From Puccinellia tenuiflora (taxonomy: Eukaryota; Streptophyta; Magnoliopsida; Poales; Poaceae): a stretch of DNA of 64,000 nucleotides. Each line of letters begins with the position of its first letter. The first letter of the stretch is position 1. Below the pieces are notes generated by a model, which was not told the origin of the DNA, did no database searches, and saw only the letters and a list, made by a program, of their open reading frames with translations. Positions 55,034-64,000 of this stretch are shown here, in pieces. The position numbers and the translations under genes are program-made. Location: contig QRDG01000415.1 in the NCBI GenBank assembly GCA_012064385.1, positions 2,384,160 to 2,448,159 on the forward strand, given 5' to 3'.

Positions 55034-56550
55034 TGATACGTCCATTTTGCATCACTATTTTACATCATAATTCATCTTTATTCATTGATATTTCATATTA
55101 TGATGCAATACTTATGTTATTTTATCTCATTTTGCATGTTTGGAAATTATTGGAGATGCATCCACCGGAGCCTGGAATCAGCTGGAAAAGTACCTGTCAA
55201 GACACCTGACTTCGGAAGCTCCAAAAATTCCAGAAAAATTCGAAGATAAATATTATGGAAAATAAGCCATGGAGCCAAAGGGCGCACGGAGGCGAGCTCC
55301 AGAGAGCAGGGGCGGCCCCCTGCCGCGAGCCCACCCTAGGCCGCGGGTGGGACCCGCCCCTGGCCCCTATGGCCCCCCTCCGGCTCCCCTTTGGCGTATT
55401 ACTTCCCTTTGACCTAAAAACATCGGGGGTATCGACGAGGAATTTTTCCGCCGCCTCCACGAGGCGGAAACCAGACAGAGAGAAGAAGAGCTCCGGCAAG
55501 GAGAAATCTGCCAAGGAATTTCCCTCCCGGAGGGGGGAATCATCGACATCGTCATCGCCATCACGCCGGGCATCATCGGGATCATCATCGACACCATCTC
55601 CATCATCAGCACCATCATCACTATCACCGTCCAATCTCATCCCGCTGTAGCAATTGTCATTGTTTTGTTATTAGTTCATTGGAATCGTATCCCGGGTGTT
55701 GATTACTACTTGTAGTTGATGCTTGAGAGTTTTATCGATGAATTGTCTTTACAATCAGATTGTTGCCCTTATTCATATCACCTGTGATTATGATCTATAT
55801 GATGTCTTGTGAGTAGTTCGTTTGGTTCTTGAGGACATGGGGAAAGCCTAGTTGATAGTAATTGCATAATGTTGAGTAATATTTAATGGTTTGATTTATG
55901 TTGTGGTGTTATTCCTCTAGTGGTATCGTGTGAATGTCGACTACATGATACTTCACCTTTCAAAGGGCCTAGGGGAATGCATAGTGTATTTAGTTTGCTT
56001 ATGGTAGGGTTGCAGGAGTGACAGAAACCTAAACCCCAATTTGTGAACTGGTGCACTAGGGAGCGTAGGGTCTCGGAGTTTAAGGCTGTGGTTAGGTTTT
56101 TATCTTAATTACTTTCTTGTAGTTGCGGATGCTTGCAAGGGGTTTAATCACAAGTATGTATTTGTCCAAGTAAGGGCGGTGCATTAGCATAGGTCCACCC
56201 ACACAACACTTTATCAAAACATTGAAGGTTAATCACCGACGTGCAATGAAACTGGCTAGGCAGAAACTCCCATGTGTCCTCGAGAACGTTTTAATCTTCA
56301 TAAGTAACACAACCGGCCTGTCCTTTGAGCTTAAAAGGATTGGGCTATTTGCTGCAATTATTGTAGCACTCTTTTATTTAATTGTTCTTTATTTGTTCTT
56401 TAAATCAAAAATCCAAAAACATTTCTCTTTTAGTGCTTGCAGTGAAACCTTGCTGAAAACCACTTGTCAACACCTTCTGCTCCTCGTTGGGTTCGACACT
56501 CTTACTTATCGAAAGGACTATGATAGATCCCCTATACTTGTGGGTCATCA
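55034..56550 (+). repeat. RLG-F 5' LTR (1517 bp)
   Basis: Starts TGATACGTCCATTTTGCATC and ends GGGTCATCA, so the short terminal repeat is TGAT/ATCA. The end is fixed by the primer site 11 bases on. A GC-rich block (55262-55400) and an ATC-rich stretch (55540-55630) give spurious open frames. Confidence 0.88.
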
Positions 56551-56561
56551 AGACTCTTTTC

Positions 56562-56579
56562 TGGCGCCGTTGCCGGGGA
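56562..56579 (+). promoter_or_regulatory. RLG-F primer binding site (tRNA-Asp type)
   Basis: TGGCGCCGTTGCCGGGGA, the standard complement to the 3' end of plant tRNA-Asp, 11 bases downstream of the LTR. Confidence 0.92.
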
Positions 56580-56760
56580 GTGTAGCGCTATTGGTAAGTG
56601 GAACTGGTAAGGAAATCTTTTATTGTAAGAATGCAATCCGAGTTAAAGAAATGAAATGGGGCACATGGGATGTTGCCTCACCTAACTCCTTTATCTCTGG
56701 CACAAAAATTGCTAGAAGCTTTTCATTTCTTTTTATTTTTGCTTGTTACTTTTCTTCGTT

Positions 56761-58773
56761 ATGGAGCACTCTTCACTTAATATGCTGTTTGGGAGTGACT
56801 CTGCCACCACACCTGTAGTGGATAAGAGTCCTCCGCTCTTTGAAATTGATCCATTTAAAATACCCATGGGAATTATTGATCATGTTATGAGTAACCGTTA
56901 TGCAGGGGATGGAACCATCCATCCAGGTTATCATTTGCTTTATATTAAAGATCTGTGTGAGCTATTTAAGATTGCAGGTATGTCAAAAGAGGTAATCATG
57001 AGGAAATTATTCTCAATATCACTAAAGGATAAAGCTATGGATTGGTATATGCTTCTGGATAATTCTCACATGATGGATTGGAAAGAGCTTATGTCTCTCT
57101 TTTATTCTAAATTTTATCCTCTTCATGAAATTCATCAAGATAGAAATTATATTTATAACTTTTGGCCACATGAAGGAGAAAGCATCGCTCAAGCTTGGGG
57201 GAGGTTGAAATCTTTAATGCTTAAAGGCCCCAATCATAAGCTTCCTAATGATATAATTGTTAACAATTTTTATGCGAGGCTGCCTCGCTATGATAAGGGT
57301 ATGCTTGATGCCTCTTCTCTTGGATCCTTTACAAACAAAGAAGTTAATGCTAAATGGGATTTAATTGAAAGGATTTATCACAATGCGGAAGATTGGGAGA
57401 TTGACAAAGGTAAAGAATCAGGTATAAATTATGAGTATGACTGCATTAAATCTTTCATGGGAACTGAACGTTTTAATATGCTTAGTACTAAGTTTGGGCT
57501 CGATTCTCAAATTGTTGTTGATCTTTGTAAATCCTTTGCTGACCATATTAATATTCCAAAAGAAAAGTGGGATAAGTATCATGAACCATTTAAAGATGTT
57601 TGTAAAATAGATGTGCTTGCTAGTGATGATGTGCCTGTTCAAACAGTTGAATCTGTTTTACCTGTTGTTTACTTTGAAAAACCACCCTTTCCTATAAAAA
57701 TTAAAGAACACTCAATCGTGGCTAGTGTAGTTAATAAAAGTGAAAGGAAAGCTTATGAACCTGATGAACAAATTGAAATTGCCTCTCCAGTAGCTTTGGT
57801 TAAAGATCTTGTAACTGAGAACGTCGATGGAAGTTTTATTCATTTTTGTGAAGCTGCTACTAACATTGTTAGACAGGATAAAAGTGCAAAAGTTGTTGGT
57901 ACTCCTGTTGTCTCTGTTGAGATAGGTGATCATTGCTATTATGGATTATGTGATATGGGTGCAAGTGCAAGTGCTATTCCATATACACTTTATCAAGAAA
58001 TAATGCGCGAAATTGCGCCATGTAAGCTTGAGGATATTGATTTGGAGATTAAATTGGCTAATAGAGATGTCATCCACCCGGTGGGAATTGTCAGAGACGT
58101 TGAAGTCTTATGTGGTAAGGTAAAATATCCAACTGATTTCCTTGTCTTGGGGTCGGTTAAAGATAAATTTTGTCCTATCATATTTGGTAGACCTTTCTTA
58201 AATACTTGTAGTGTTGTTATATATTTTAAGAAAGAAAAGGTCTCTGTTCAATTTGCTGGAGAGCCGTATGAATTTAATTTTTCCAAATTTGCTAGACATC
58301 GTTATGATAAAGAATTACCTAATGAAGATCTTATTATTGAAAGAATTGCTTCTATTGCCGTGCCTCCTAATGATCCTTTGCAGCAATATATGGAGGAGCA
58401 CGAGAATGATTTGTTTATACAGGAAAGAGAGGAAATTGATGAAGTCTTCTTTAGACAGCCGGCTATTCTAAAGCATGATCTACCTGTGGAGTCTCTGGGG
58501 ACCCAGACACCTCCAAAGGGAGATCCTGTTTTTGAATTAAAAGCTCTCCCAGACACTCTCAAATATACATATTTGGATGAGAAGAAAATATATCCTGTTA
58601 TTATCAATTCTAACCTTTCAGTGAAAGAGGAGGAGCAATTATTGGAGGTCCTTAGGAAACATCGATCTGCATTGGGATATACTCTAGATGATCTTCAAGG
58701 GATTTCTCCATCTATTTGTCAACATACAATTAATCTTGAGCCTGATGCGAAGCCCGTTGTTGATCATCAATGA
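56761..58773 (+). CDS. RLG-F Gag-protease and RT N-terminus
   Basis: The ATG at 56761 is chosen because the sequence upstream to the primer site is leader-like and this Met precedes the conserved Gag block. 670 residues. A retrotransposon Gag domain spans about residues 70-190 (DKAMDWY, FYPLHE, GESIAQAWGRLKSL). The aspartic protease has its catalytic D at about residue 398 (DMGAS) and IFGRPFL near 480. The end is the linker into reverse transcriptase. The stop TGA at 58771-58773 stands where related polyproteins have Arg (CGA), a CpG-type C to T change; the frame continues after it. Gag builds the particle and the protease matures the polyprotein. Apart from this stop the frame is intact, which implies a young copy. 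Confidence 0.9.
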   Translation: MEHSSLNMLFGSDSATTPVVDKSPPLFEIDPFKIPMGIIDHVMSNRYAGDGTIHPGYHLLYIKDLCELFKIAGMSKEVIMRKLFSISLKDKAMDWYMLLDNSHMMDWKELMSLFYSKFYPLHEIHQDRNYIYNFWPHEGESIAQAWGRLKSLMLKGPNHKLPNDIIVNNFYARLPRYDKGMLDASSLGSFTNKEVNAKWDLIERIYHNAEDWEIDKGKESGINYEYDCIKSFMGTERFNMLSTKFGLDSQIVVDLCKSFADHINIPKEKWDKYHEPFKDVCKIDVLASDDVPVQTVESVLPVVYFEKPPFPIKIKEHSIVASVVNKSERKAYEPDEQIEIASPVALVKDLVTENVDGSFIHFCEAATNIVRQDKSAKVVGTPVVSVEIGDHCYYGLCDMGASASAIPYTLYQEIMREIAPCKLEDIDLEIKLANRDVIHPVGIVRDVEVLCGKVKYPTDFLVLGSVKDKFCPIIFGRPFLNTCSVVIYFKKEKVSVQFAGEPYEFNFSKFARHRYDKELPNEDLIIERIASIAVPPNDPLQQYMEEHENDLFIQEREEIDEVFFRQPAILKHDLPVESLGTQTPPKGDPVFELKALPDTLKYTYLDEKKIYPVIINSNLSVKEEEQLLEVLRKHRSALGYTLDDLQGISPSICQHTINLEPDAKPVVDHQ

Positions 58774-60153
58774 AGATTGAATCCAAAGATGAAGGATGTG
58801 GTAAGAAATGAGATACTCAAGCTTCTCGATGCAGGTATAATCTATCCTATTGCTGATAGTAGATGGGTTAGTCCTGTTCATTGTGTTCCCAAAAAGGGAG
58901 GTATGAGTGTTGTTGATAATGATAATAAGGAACTCATTCCTCAAAGAACAGTTGTAGGGTATAGAATGTGCATTGATTATAGGAAACTTAATAAGGCTAC
59001 TCGAAAAGATCATTATCCTTTGCCTTTTATTGATCAAATGCTTGAAAGACTGTCTAAGAATTCTCACTTTTGTTTTCTTGATGGTTATTCTGGTTTCTCT
59101 CAAATTGATGTTAAATTTGAAGATCAAGAAAAGACTACTTTTACTTGTCCTTATGGAACTTATGCCTATAGACGTATGCATTTTGGTTTATGTAATGCAC
59201 CTGCTACTTTTCAAAGATGCATGTCTGCTATTATTCATGGTTTTTGTGAGGAAATTGTGGAAGTCTTCATGGAAGATTTCTCCGTCTATGGAACTTCTTT
59301 CGACAATTGCCTCTATAATCTTAACAAAGTTTTGCAGAGATGTGAGGAGACCAATCTTGTTCTCAATTGGGAGAAGTGTCATTTCATGGTAAATGAAGGC
59401 ATAGTGCTTGGACATAAAATTTCTGAAAGGGGGATTGAAGTTGATAAAACCAAAATTGAAGCAATTGAGAAGATTCCCTATCCAAGGGACATCAAAGGTA
59501 TTCGTAGTTTCCTCGGTCATGCTGGTTTTTATAGGAGGTTTATTAAAGATTTTTCTAAGATGTCGCGGCCTCTTACTAATCTTCTTCAAAAAGATGTTCC
59601 ATATGTTTTTGATGAAGATTGTAAGGAAGCCTTCGAGGTTTTAAAAAGGGCTTTAATCACCGCTCCTATAGTTCAACCGCCTGATTGGAATTTACCCTTT
59701 GAAATTATGTGTGATGCTAGTGATTATGCTGTAGGGGCTGTCCTTGGCCAAAGAATTGATAAGAAGTTGAATGTAATTCATTATTCTAGTAAAACTTTGG
59801 ATAGTGCACAGAAAAATTATGCAACCACTGAAAAGGAATTTTTAGTGGTCATTTTTGCTTGTGATAAATTTAGACAATATATTGTGGACTCTAAAGTAAC
59901 TATTCATACTGACCATGCTGCAATTAAGTACCTTATGGAGAAGAAAGATGCTAAGCCTAGACTTATTAGATGGGTACTTTTGCTGCAAGAGTTTGATTTT
60001 CATATTGTTGACAGAAATGGTGCAGAAAATCCTGTAGCTGATAATTTGTCTAGAATGGAAAATATTCCTCATGATCCCATCCCTGTAAATGATAGTTTCC
60101 CTGATGAACAACTTTTCGTCGTTAAGGTAACTTCTCATGATGCTCCTTGGTAT
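58774..60153 (+). pseudogene. RLG-F reverse transcriptase-RNase H, truncated
   Basis: Same frame as the Gag-protease part, separated by one stop. RT motifs in order: CIDYRKLN (about 58969), FLDGYSGFSQI (about 59077), FGLCNAPATFQ (about 59182) and the active-site block FMEDFSVYG (59266-59292). The related elements have FMDD; here the first Asp of the pair is Glu (59272-59274), which should impair polymerisation. RNase H of the Ty3 type follows (DASDYAVGAVL near 59713, TEKEFL, TDHAAIKYL). At 60153 the frame passes into RLX-G, so integrase is lost from view. Confidence 0.9.
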
Positions 60154-60348
60154 TGTAACAGCCCCAGCTTGTAATGAAAAATACGAAGAATTTTTCCACT
60201 TTTTGCATTCTTGTTGCATCATGGCATCCATATGAAATTCCTATTTCTAACTATCCACATATGCAAGCAACTAAAGTGGGGAAGCAAAACCTTCTCAATC
60301 TTCCACACCAAATACAATTTCTTAACTTGTCAAACAAATTATTCTTGG
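60154..60348 (+). mobile_element. RLX-G: start of another LTR element (195 bp visible)
   Basis: At 60154 RLG-F coding sequence changes abruptly to TGTAACAGCCCCAGC, which has the TG start of an LTR and resembles the style of the RLX-C start TGTAACATCCC. The sequence is AT-rich and non-coding. It is interrupted at 60349 by RLG-H. The preceding GGTAT (60149-60153) would be its target duplication. No second end is visible, so the call is tentative. Confidence 0.5.
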
Positions 60349-61263
60349 TGTCGGGGGGAAGCCCCCGAGTGGGGTCAATATGGTAAAATAAGGTTGACTC
60401 GGAGTTGACCGAGTCAATGGAAACCGACATACCATACTGGCTTATCCGGATTCATCCGAGTCAGGTCAAACCGACATAGCCTTATGTCGGATCATGCTTA
60501 TTATATGTCGGACTATCCTTCGTTGTTCTTATGTGCAGGAGGGAGTAAACCGAGTTACCAGCTTAGGGCACACCTATGCCGGATGGGGTCATCTCGGACG
60601 GTGGTCCAAGCTCCTTGAGACACGGAGCGAAACAAGGGTGGCAGAGTGCTGCAAGTGGACGGCGTGCCAAGCCTCGGCCACGCCTCTGACGCGGGCGGCG
60701 CGGCACAGTGGCGCTAAGCCTAGGCTTGGGCGTGCTGTCGGGTGCAGCGGCGACCATGGCGACCAGCGCTGCCACGGTCTGGGCATGGTGCAGCGGCGCC
60801 CGTGCCGGCCGGAGACCAAGGAGTATGGCGCCAGTAGCAATGTTTTACACTGTAACCCTGGGTTTCCCTATATAATGGGTACCAAGGGCTCCTCTTACAG
60901 GGACGATCCCCAGACGCTACGCAGAGACGCTGAGCAACTACTTAGCAGTTTCTAAGAGCTAGAGGAGAGCCAGAGAGCTATTCTCAGACTCGGTAGAGGC
61001 TTAGATCTTACCGCTCTTTGCATACAGCTCAAGGAGCAAGCCTGTAACTAGTTGTAATCCACATATAAATCAAGCAGCAAGCAGGAGTAGGGGTGTTATC
61101 TCCTCACGAGAGCCCCGAACCTGGGTAAATCGCGTGTGTGTGTGTGTGAGTGTGTGTGTGTTCGTGTCTGTACGCAGTGCGTGCAAGCCCTCCCCGGTAC
61201 CTCCAGCGTCCAATCGGCCCCACATCAAGCCTATATGGCATCTGCCGTGACACCACCACGACA
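60349..61263 (+). repeat. RLG-H 5' LTR (915 bp)
   Basis: TGTCGGGGGGAAGCCCCCG to CACCACGACA. The first bases form a small palindrome. A TATA box TATATAA is at 60869-60875 and a TG microsatellite at 61134-61164. The end is fixed by the primer site. Confidence 0.9.
60869..60875 (+). promoter_or_regulatory. TATA box candidate, RLG-H LTR
   Basis: CTATATAATGG in the second half of the LTR, at a place comparable to the TATA-like motif of RLG-B. Confidence 0.55.
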
Positions 61264-61264
61264 G

Positions 61265-61282
61265 TTGGCGCCCACCGTGGGG
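61265..61282 (+). promoter_or_regulatory. RLG-H primer binding site
   Basis: TTGGCGCCCACCGTGGGG, two bases after the LTR end, identical to 12998-13015 in RLG-B. Confidence 0.87.
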
Positions 61283-61591
61283 CCAGCAGCGGCGCTGGCT
61301 GGTGTGTTCATCCGGACGGGTTCCTTCATCGAGTCGGGTGAGCGCGTTCTCTGTGGCCTTGTCCATAGGTTCGGCTCGCTCAACGTCGTCAGCGACAACG
61401 CCGGCTGTTTCGGCAGCAGGCCGCTACCCCGGAACGGCTGCCTCATCGAGTTCGGCTCCCTCACCGTCTACGTCGCCACCGAGGTTCCCTGCCAGTTTCC
61501 CGAAAGGGTGCAGGTTGCAGCGGATCCCCCCGCTGTGTGCGCAGCTCGCGGCCGACGTATCGCCCGTCCCGCTGCAAGCTGTGCAGAGGTC

Positions 61592-64000
61592 ATGATGACC
61601 GCCCCGGTTGTTGATGCCGAGGTCAGCACCAGAACTACCAGGACGGCGCGCCCGCCGCTGGAGAGGCCGGAGAATCGTCCGGAGCAGGCCGGTACATCAG
61701 CTGTGCCGGTGACGCCGAGTCCTCTTCAGGGCGCGATCGAGAAGCTGACGACTCCAGTGGCTCCAAGCGCAGATGTTGTTCTAACTCAGGCGGAGTTGGA
61801 GCAGCAGCGCCAGGAGATACTCCGAGAGGCCCAGGAGGTGGCCCGAGTCAGACAGGATTTCGACATCTCCCTCCGTGAGTACAATATCGCTCATGGTCTT
61901 ACACCGGTTGCTAACCCGGTTAGTCGCATAAATGAAGTACGTGCTAGAGGTAGAGACCTCAATGCCGAAATAGCTAGAGATGGTAGAGCCAAATCTAGTA
62001 GAACTGCTAGTCATGTGTCGGCAGGCCGGCCGAAATACAGTACCCCGGGTAAGAATCTTAGAGCTGCACAGGCTGCCATAGCGGAGTTGCCCAACTTGTC
62101 CGGTGAAGCTCGTAGTAGGCAGCAGGACCGAGTAAATGAGTTGGTAGCTGTAGCCAACTGGCAGAATGAGGCATACCGGAATGCAAATCCGGGTGTGGGA
62201 GGATCCGGGTACCTTTACTCGGGTGGAAATGCAGGAGGAGCGTCCAAGGGACAGGCTTCTTCGCCGTATGTCGGCGCAAGCCGTGGCCAGAGTGTGAACT
62301 CTGGCAAGAATAAACAGCTGCAGACGTATGATCCGGTGTATGCCGGAAAGCAGAAGGCTGCCCAAGGCAATGTCGGCCAGGGAGGCCCAGGACCCGTTCA
62401 GGGCAGACAAGAGGCCAACCGGGTCAATCCGGTGAATCCGGGTCAGCCACCTCGGTATCCGGCACCCATTCCACCTCGTCATCAAGCGGGTGCCGGGTAT
62501 GCCGAGCCGGCAGCTGACCGGTACGACGACGGTTACTCGGCCATGGAGCGTGCCGGGTACACAAGATACAGAGATCTGGCGACCGAGGGTGCACTCGGTG
62601 CTAGGCTGGGAGCTCGCCAGTTACCGGCTCATGATGTACGCAACAAGCTGGACAGAATCTATCTGTCTGAACTGCTGGAGGAGCAAGGTCCACCGGGTCC
62701 TGCATGCTTTGGACCCCGGATCATGAAGCAGGCGCCGGTGCCGAATTTCCAGCTCCCCCGGGGTGCAAAGACCTATGACGGCAGCACCAAGCCGGAGGAC
62801 TGGCTGACAGACTATGTCACCGCTGTGCACATTGCCGGCGGAAGTCGCAGATGGGCAGTGCGGTATGTGCCGCAGATGCTAGAGGGACCAGCCCGAATCT
62901 GGCTGAACAATCTGGAGGAGAACAGCATTGACTGCTGGCTCGACTTCTCCGACGCTTTCGTCAGCAACTTCTCCAGCACTTACAAGAGGCCGAATCGACC
63001 TCAGCAGCTGTCCATGTGTCGGCAGCGAGAAGACGAGACTGACCGGGAGTACCTGACCCGGTGGAGCACGATCCGGAACTCCTGTGAAGGGGTGATCGAG
63101 TCGCAAGCCATTGCGTGGTTTGCGCAAGGATGCCGACATGGCTCCATGCTTTGGCAGAGACTCCAGAGGGAGATGCCGGCCACCTTGGCCGAGACAATGT
63201 CAATTGCTGACAGCTATGCACTCGGTGACCCGACACAGCCATTGTTGACCCAGGTTGATGTGGGCAGGAGGTATCCTGCTCAGGACCGAGATAGATCGAG
63301 CCGGCGTAGCGATCGCCCGGACAACCGAAACAAGAGAAGAGACGACCGACCGGATTACCGATACGGGTCGGACCAGGTCGCAGCCGTCGACCAAGATCAA
63401 GCGGGTGCCGGCAGCAGCCAGCGCCAGAAGAACGAGGGTCCCGCTTGGGGCCATAACTCGGAAGGAAGGAAGCCATGGAACGGCGAGAGGAAGCCGTGGA
63501 ACGGCGAGAGAAAGCCGTGGAACGGAGAAAGGAAGCCATGGAGTGGCAACAAGAAACAGTTGGATGATCAGGAGAGGTACATATATGAGAAGATGCTGGA
63601 TGGCCCTTGCTGCTTTCACACCAGACACCCCAGCAAACCGGCTCAACACTCGACTCGCGACTGTGACCGGCACAAGAATCAGCCAGCGGCTACTGGTCCG
63701 ACACCGAGACCCGCACCTCTGACAGGTGCAAATGCTCAACCCCTGAATGCACAGCCGAGGCAGGAGGACGTCAACCAGGTAGCAAACAACAACAATAACA
63801 ATTACAACGGCAATGCTGGCCCGAGTAGACAGAATCAGTACCGAGAGCCTCACCAGAGTTACATGGTCTTTGTGACCGAACCCAACGACAAGCAGAGTCA
63901 GCACAGGCGTGCGATGGAGGTAAATGTTGTTATGCCGGCGGTGCCGAAATTCATGTACTGGTCCGAGGATCAGATCAGTTGGAGTGTCAAGGACCATCCC
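61592..64000 (+). CDS. RLG-H Tat-type Gag, start of polyprotein (open at window end)
   Basis: From the ATG at 61592 there is no stop to 64000 (over 800 codons). First come an acidic/Gln-rich helix (about residues 60-110) and a Pro/Gly/Gln-rich linker. The retrotransposon Gag domain begins near 62770 (YDGSTKPEDWL) and runs to about 63230. An Arg/Asp-rich basic tract follows, then four tandem KPWNGER-type repeats at 63466-63546. A Cys/His cluster (CCFHTRH...STRDC, 63608-63666) fits a Tat-type zinc finger. The last bases lead towards protease. Gag would form the particle and bind RNA. The frame is also open upstream, through the primer site, back to an ATG at 61235 inside the LTR, so the true start is uncertain. 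Confidence 0.88.
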   Translation, partial: MMTAPVVDAEVSTRTTRTARPPLERPENRPEQAGTSAVPVTPSPLQGAIEKLTTPVAPSADVVLTQAELEQQRQEILREAQEVARVRQDFDISLREYNIAHGLTPVANPVSRINEVRARGRDLNAEIARDGRAKSSRTASHVSAGRPKYSTPGKNLRAAQAAIAELPNLSGEARSRQQDRVNELVAVANWQNEAYRNANPGVGGSGYLYSGGNAGGASKGQASSPYVGASRGQSVNSGKNKQLQTYDPVYAGKQKAAQGNVGQGGPGPVQGRQEANRVNPVNPGQPPRYPAPIPPRHQAGAGYAEPAADRYDDGYSAMERAGYTRYRDLATEGALGARLGARQLPAHDVRNKLDRIYLSELLEEQGPPGPACFGPRIMKQAPVPNFQLPRGAKTYDGSTKPEDWLTDYVTAVHIAGGSRRWAVRYVPQMLEGPARIWLNNLEENSIDCWLDFSDAFVSNFSSTYKRPNRPQQLSMCRQREDETDREYLTRWSTIRNSCEGVIESQAIAWFAQGCRHGSMLWQRLQREMPATLAETMSIADSYALGDPTQPLLTQVDVGRRYPAQDRDRSSRRSDRPDNRNKRRDDRPDYRYGSDQVAAVDQDQAGAGSSQRQKNEGPAWGHNSEGRKPWNGERKPWNGERKPWNGERKPWSGNKKQLDDQERYIYEKMLDGPCCFHTRHPSKPAQHSTRDCDRHKNQPAATGPTPRPAPLTGANAQPLNAQPRQEDVNQVANNNNNNYNGNAGPSRQNQYREPHQSYMVFVTEPNDKQSQHRRAMEVNVVMPAVPKFMYWSEDQISWSVKDHP
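63463..63549 (+). repeat. 21-bp tandem repeat encoding KPWNGER
   Basis: Four units of about 21 bp (AGGAAGCCATGGAACGGCGAG type). The DNA repeat keeps the reading frame, and most changes between units are silent or conservative, with WSG in the last. It adds a basic aromatic patch next to the zinc-binding Cys/His cluster. Confidence 0.9.

Larger units (their letters stand above)
1181..64000. mobile_element. Mutator-like element (MULE), right end outside window, split by nested insertions
   Basis: The sequence from about 1181 (GAGTAAAATGCACTCACG, then phrases of the kind GATCACTGAACTTGCG and GGTCACTATACTT) looks like a grass MULE terminal repeat. It is followed by the GRF gene on + and, tail to tail, a MULE transposase C-terminus on -. 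Removing four LTR insertions (1550-21551, 22074-33943, 35544-54909 and the one beginning at 55034) makes the two genes nearly contiguous, with only about 475 bp between their stop codons. Three of the four insertions have matching 5-bp target duplications. The right terminal repeat and the 9-bp target duplication are not visible, so the outer limits are inferred. Confidence 0.6.
55034..64000 (+). mobile_element. RLG-F: Athila-like Ty3/gypsy element, interrupted, right end outside
   Basis: The 5' LTR is 55034-56550, then a tRNA-Asp-type primer site and a gag-protease-RT-RNase H frame that is cut at 60153 by RLX-G. Integrase and the 3' LTR are not in the window. The left target sequence would be GGCCA at 55029-55033, but its partner is not visible. 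It lies in the MULE transposase gene. Confidence 0.88.
60349..64000 (+). mobile_element. RLG-H: Tat-like Ty3/gypsy element, right part outside
   Basis: The LTR is 60349-61263, the primer site is identical to that of RLG-B, and a Tat-type gag frame runs uninterrupted to the window end. The preceding bases CTTGG (60344-60348) are the candidate target duplication. As the innermost insertion and without any stop in gag, it should be among the youngest insertions here. Confidence 0.9.

Noticed and set aside
55197..55650. Asp- or Ser-rich 130-147 aa frames on both strands
   Set aside because: Produced by an ATC-rich stretch and a GC-rich block in the RLG-F LTR.
61781..63997. Long minus-strand open frames (61781-62485 and 63200-63997)
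   Set aside because: They lie antisense to the RLG-H gag frame, whose GC-rich codon usage keeps the complementary strand open. They contain no domain.

Overview
This window is repeat-dense plant DNA, almost certainly from a large grass genome (Triticeae or a close Pooideae relative). The evidence is Athila-like Ty3/gypsy LTRs beginning TGATACGTC with a tRNA-Asp-type primer site, an Angela/BARE/WIS-like Ty1/copia element with the GTGCAAGTGGGAGAC polypurine tract, CACTA elements whose subterminal regions are full of CTGTGGCGCA palindromes, a Tourist/Harbinger MITE, and tail-to-tail Mutator genes. I see no intact ordinary host gene, no rRNA and no functional tRNA.

The window reads best as one Mutator-like transposon (MULE) swollen by nested insertions. 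Its left end is near 1181 and its right end lies outside the window. It carries two convergent genes. A small GRF zinc-finger/membrane-tail gene (+) starts at 1495 and ends at 33970. A transposase gene (-) ends at 34446 and its visible upstream part reaches 55033. Four LTR elements have landed in these two genes, and for three of them I can read both target-site duplications (TSDs).

Layout: 1-1180 is flank with a 287-bp Harbinger MITE. 1550-21551 (TSD CTCAG) is a minus-strand Athila-like element (RLG-A). Inside it, 4226-16416 (TSD GTGTT) is a coding-poor Tat-like element (RLG-B), whose left LTR holds CACTA-1 at 4427-12129 (TSD CAC). 22074-33943 (TSD ACTGT) is RLX-C, with 3.5-kb LTRs and a five-zinc-knuckle protein; its right LTR holds a one-ended CACTA-3 at 31265-33401. 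35544-54909 (TSD CATGG) is RLX-D, with a coiled-coil/zinc-knuckle Gag-like gene. That gene is split by the Angela-like RLC-E at 38706-48186 (TSD CAACA), whose left LTR holds CACTA-2 at 39030-40256 (TSD TAT). 55034 onward is a second Athila-like element (RLG-F) with gag-protease-RT-RNase H, cut at 60154 by another LTR (RLX-G), which is cut at 60349 by a Tat-like element (RLG-H). RLG-H has an uninterrupted gag frame running off the window.

Almost all coding capacity is transposon-derived and mostly broken: internal stops (often CGA to TGA or CAG to TAG), single-base frameshifts and insertions. The exception is the RLG-H gag frame. Element names are mine; no database search was run, so family names beyond the lineage level are not claimed. 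The most unusual items are the GRF gene as convergent partner of a MULE transposase, the apparently non-catalytic Ulp1-like domain in CACTA-1, the gag frame of RLG-H that stays open back into its LTR, and the placement of all three CACTA copies inside LTRs.
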